From Wenzhouxiangella sp. (GTDB lineage Bacteria; Pseudomonadota; Gammaproteobacteria; Xanthomonadales; Wenzhouxiangellaceae), in NCBI GenBank assembly GCA_007121485.1, contig SKKM01000070.1, forward strand, positions 1 through 5,868: a stretch of 5,868 nucleotides of DNA, read 5' to 3'. Positions 5,683 through 5,868 of this stretch are shown piece by piece. Each line of letters opens with the position of its first letter. Position 1 is the first letter of the stretch. The position numbers and the translations under genes are program-made. The notes below the pieces were generated by a model. The model saw nothing but the letters and a program-made list of their open reading frames with translations, made no database searches and was not told where the DNA came from.

Positions 5683-5868
5683 CTACTTGCGCAAGTCCAG
5701 CTTGCGCGCCAGTTCCTCGTCTTCAAGGCGGGCGGCCAGGTTCAGGGCCCGGTCCAGGTCGAATCCGGGCGAGGCCTTGCCCATGGATGCAGGCTTGAGC
5801 CGGTAGGCACGCCGGGCCGGATCTCCGGTCGACTGCTCGAGGCCTGACCTCAGCGCTTCGTTGACCAC
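5683..5868 (-). CDS. vapB: VapB-like antitoxin, C-terminal part (5' end outside window)
   Basis: Sixty-one residues are visible up to a TAG at 5685-5683. The first residues, VVNEALRSGLEQ, match the second helix of a ribbon-helix-helix DNA-binding domain, so the start and the first strand and helix lie beyond the right edge; the GTG at the edge is an internal Val codon. The following part (Arg/Lys-rich RRAYRLKP, a Gly/Pro turn, then an acidic helix LARLEDEE-like and the ending KLDLRK) is typical of the toxin-wrapping tail of antitoxins paired with this VapC branch. It is expected to bind the toxin and to repress its own promoter together with the toxin. Confidence 0.82.
   Translation of the reverse strand: MVNEALRSGLEQSTGDPARRAYRLKPASMGKASPGFDLDRALNLAARLEDEELARKLDLRK

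Noticed and set aside
4705..5847. Long plus-strand frame of 380 codons antisense to vapC and the proline-rich gene
   Set aside because: Its composition is Arg/Pro/Ala/Gly-rich without recognisable motifs, and it crosses two well-supported minus-strand genes. It is a shadow frame of GC-rich DNA.

Overview
The window is GC-rich and reads almost entirely on the minus strand. The base composition, codon choice and gene types suggest a GC-rich proteobacterium, perhaps a gammaproteobacterium of the Xanthomonadales or Chromatiales kind. No rRNA or marker gene fixes this, so the lineage is an inference. I see no transposase, integrase, tRNA or CRISPR array.

The genes run from right to left. At the right edge is the 3' part of a VapB-like antitoxin gene, followed after 9 bases by a complete VapC-like PIN-domain toxin (5212-5673). 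Next comes a single-span, proline-rich protein with a TonB-like N-terminus and an unrecognised C-terminal domain (4424-5125). The spacer at 4261-4423 is unusually structured. It holds an array of TGTCGC/GCGACA half-sites around a perfect 18-bp palindrome, a plausible promoter facing left, and an inverted repeat that overlaps the ribosome binding site of the next gene.

Three small genes follow, each overlapping the next at stop and start codons: a 155-residue protein with a C-terminal glycine-zipper membrane helix (3793-4260), a 45-residue Trp-rich hydrophobic microprotein (3656-3793), and a 107-residue HTH regulator with a C-terminal membrane helix (3333-3656). After 79 bases comes a very large gene (1-3253, 3' end outside the window). 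It encodes a single-HKD phospholipase D-like nuclease domain fused to a superfamily 2 (SNF2/RapA-like) helicase. The longest plus-strand open frames are shadows of these genes.

The most interesting reading is that the three coupled membrane/HTH genes and the nuclease-helicase form one operon under the palindromic control region. A nuclease-helicase with small membrane proteins and its own regulator resembles the layout of anti-phage defence loci, and the neighbouring VapBC pair fits an accessory region. The helicase family assignment is well supported by motifs. The link to the three small genes rests only on shared strand and short spacing, and the defence role is an inference.
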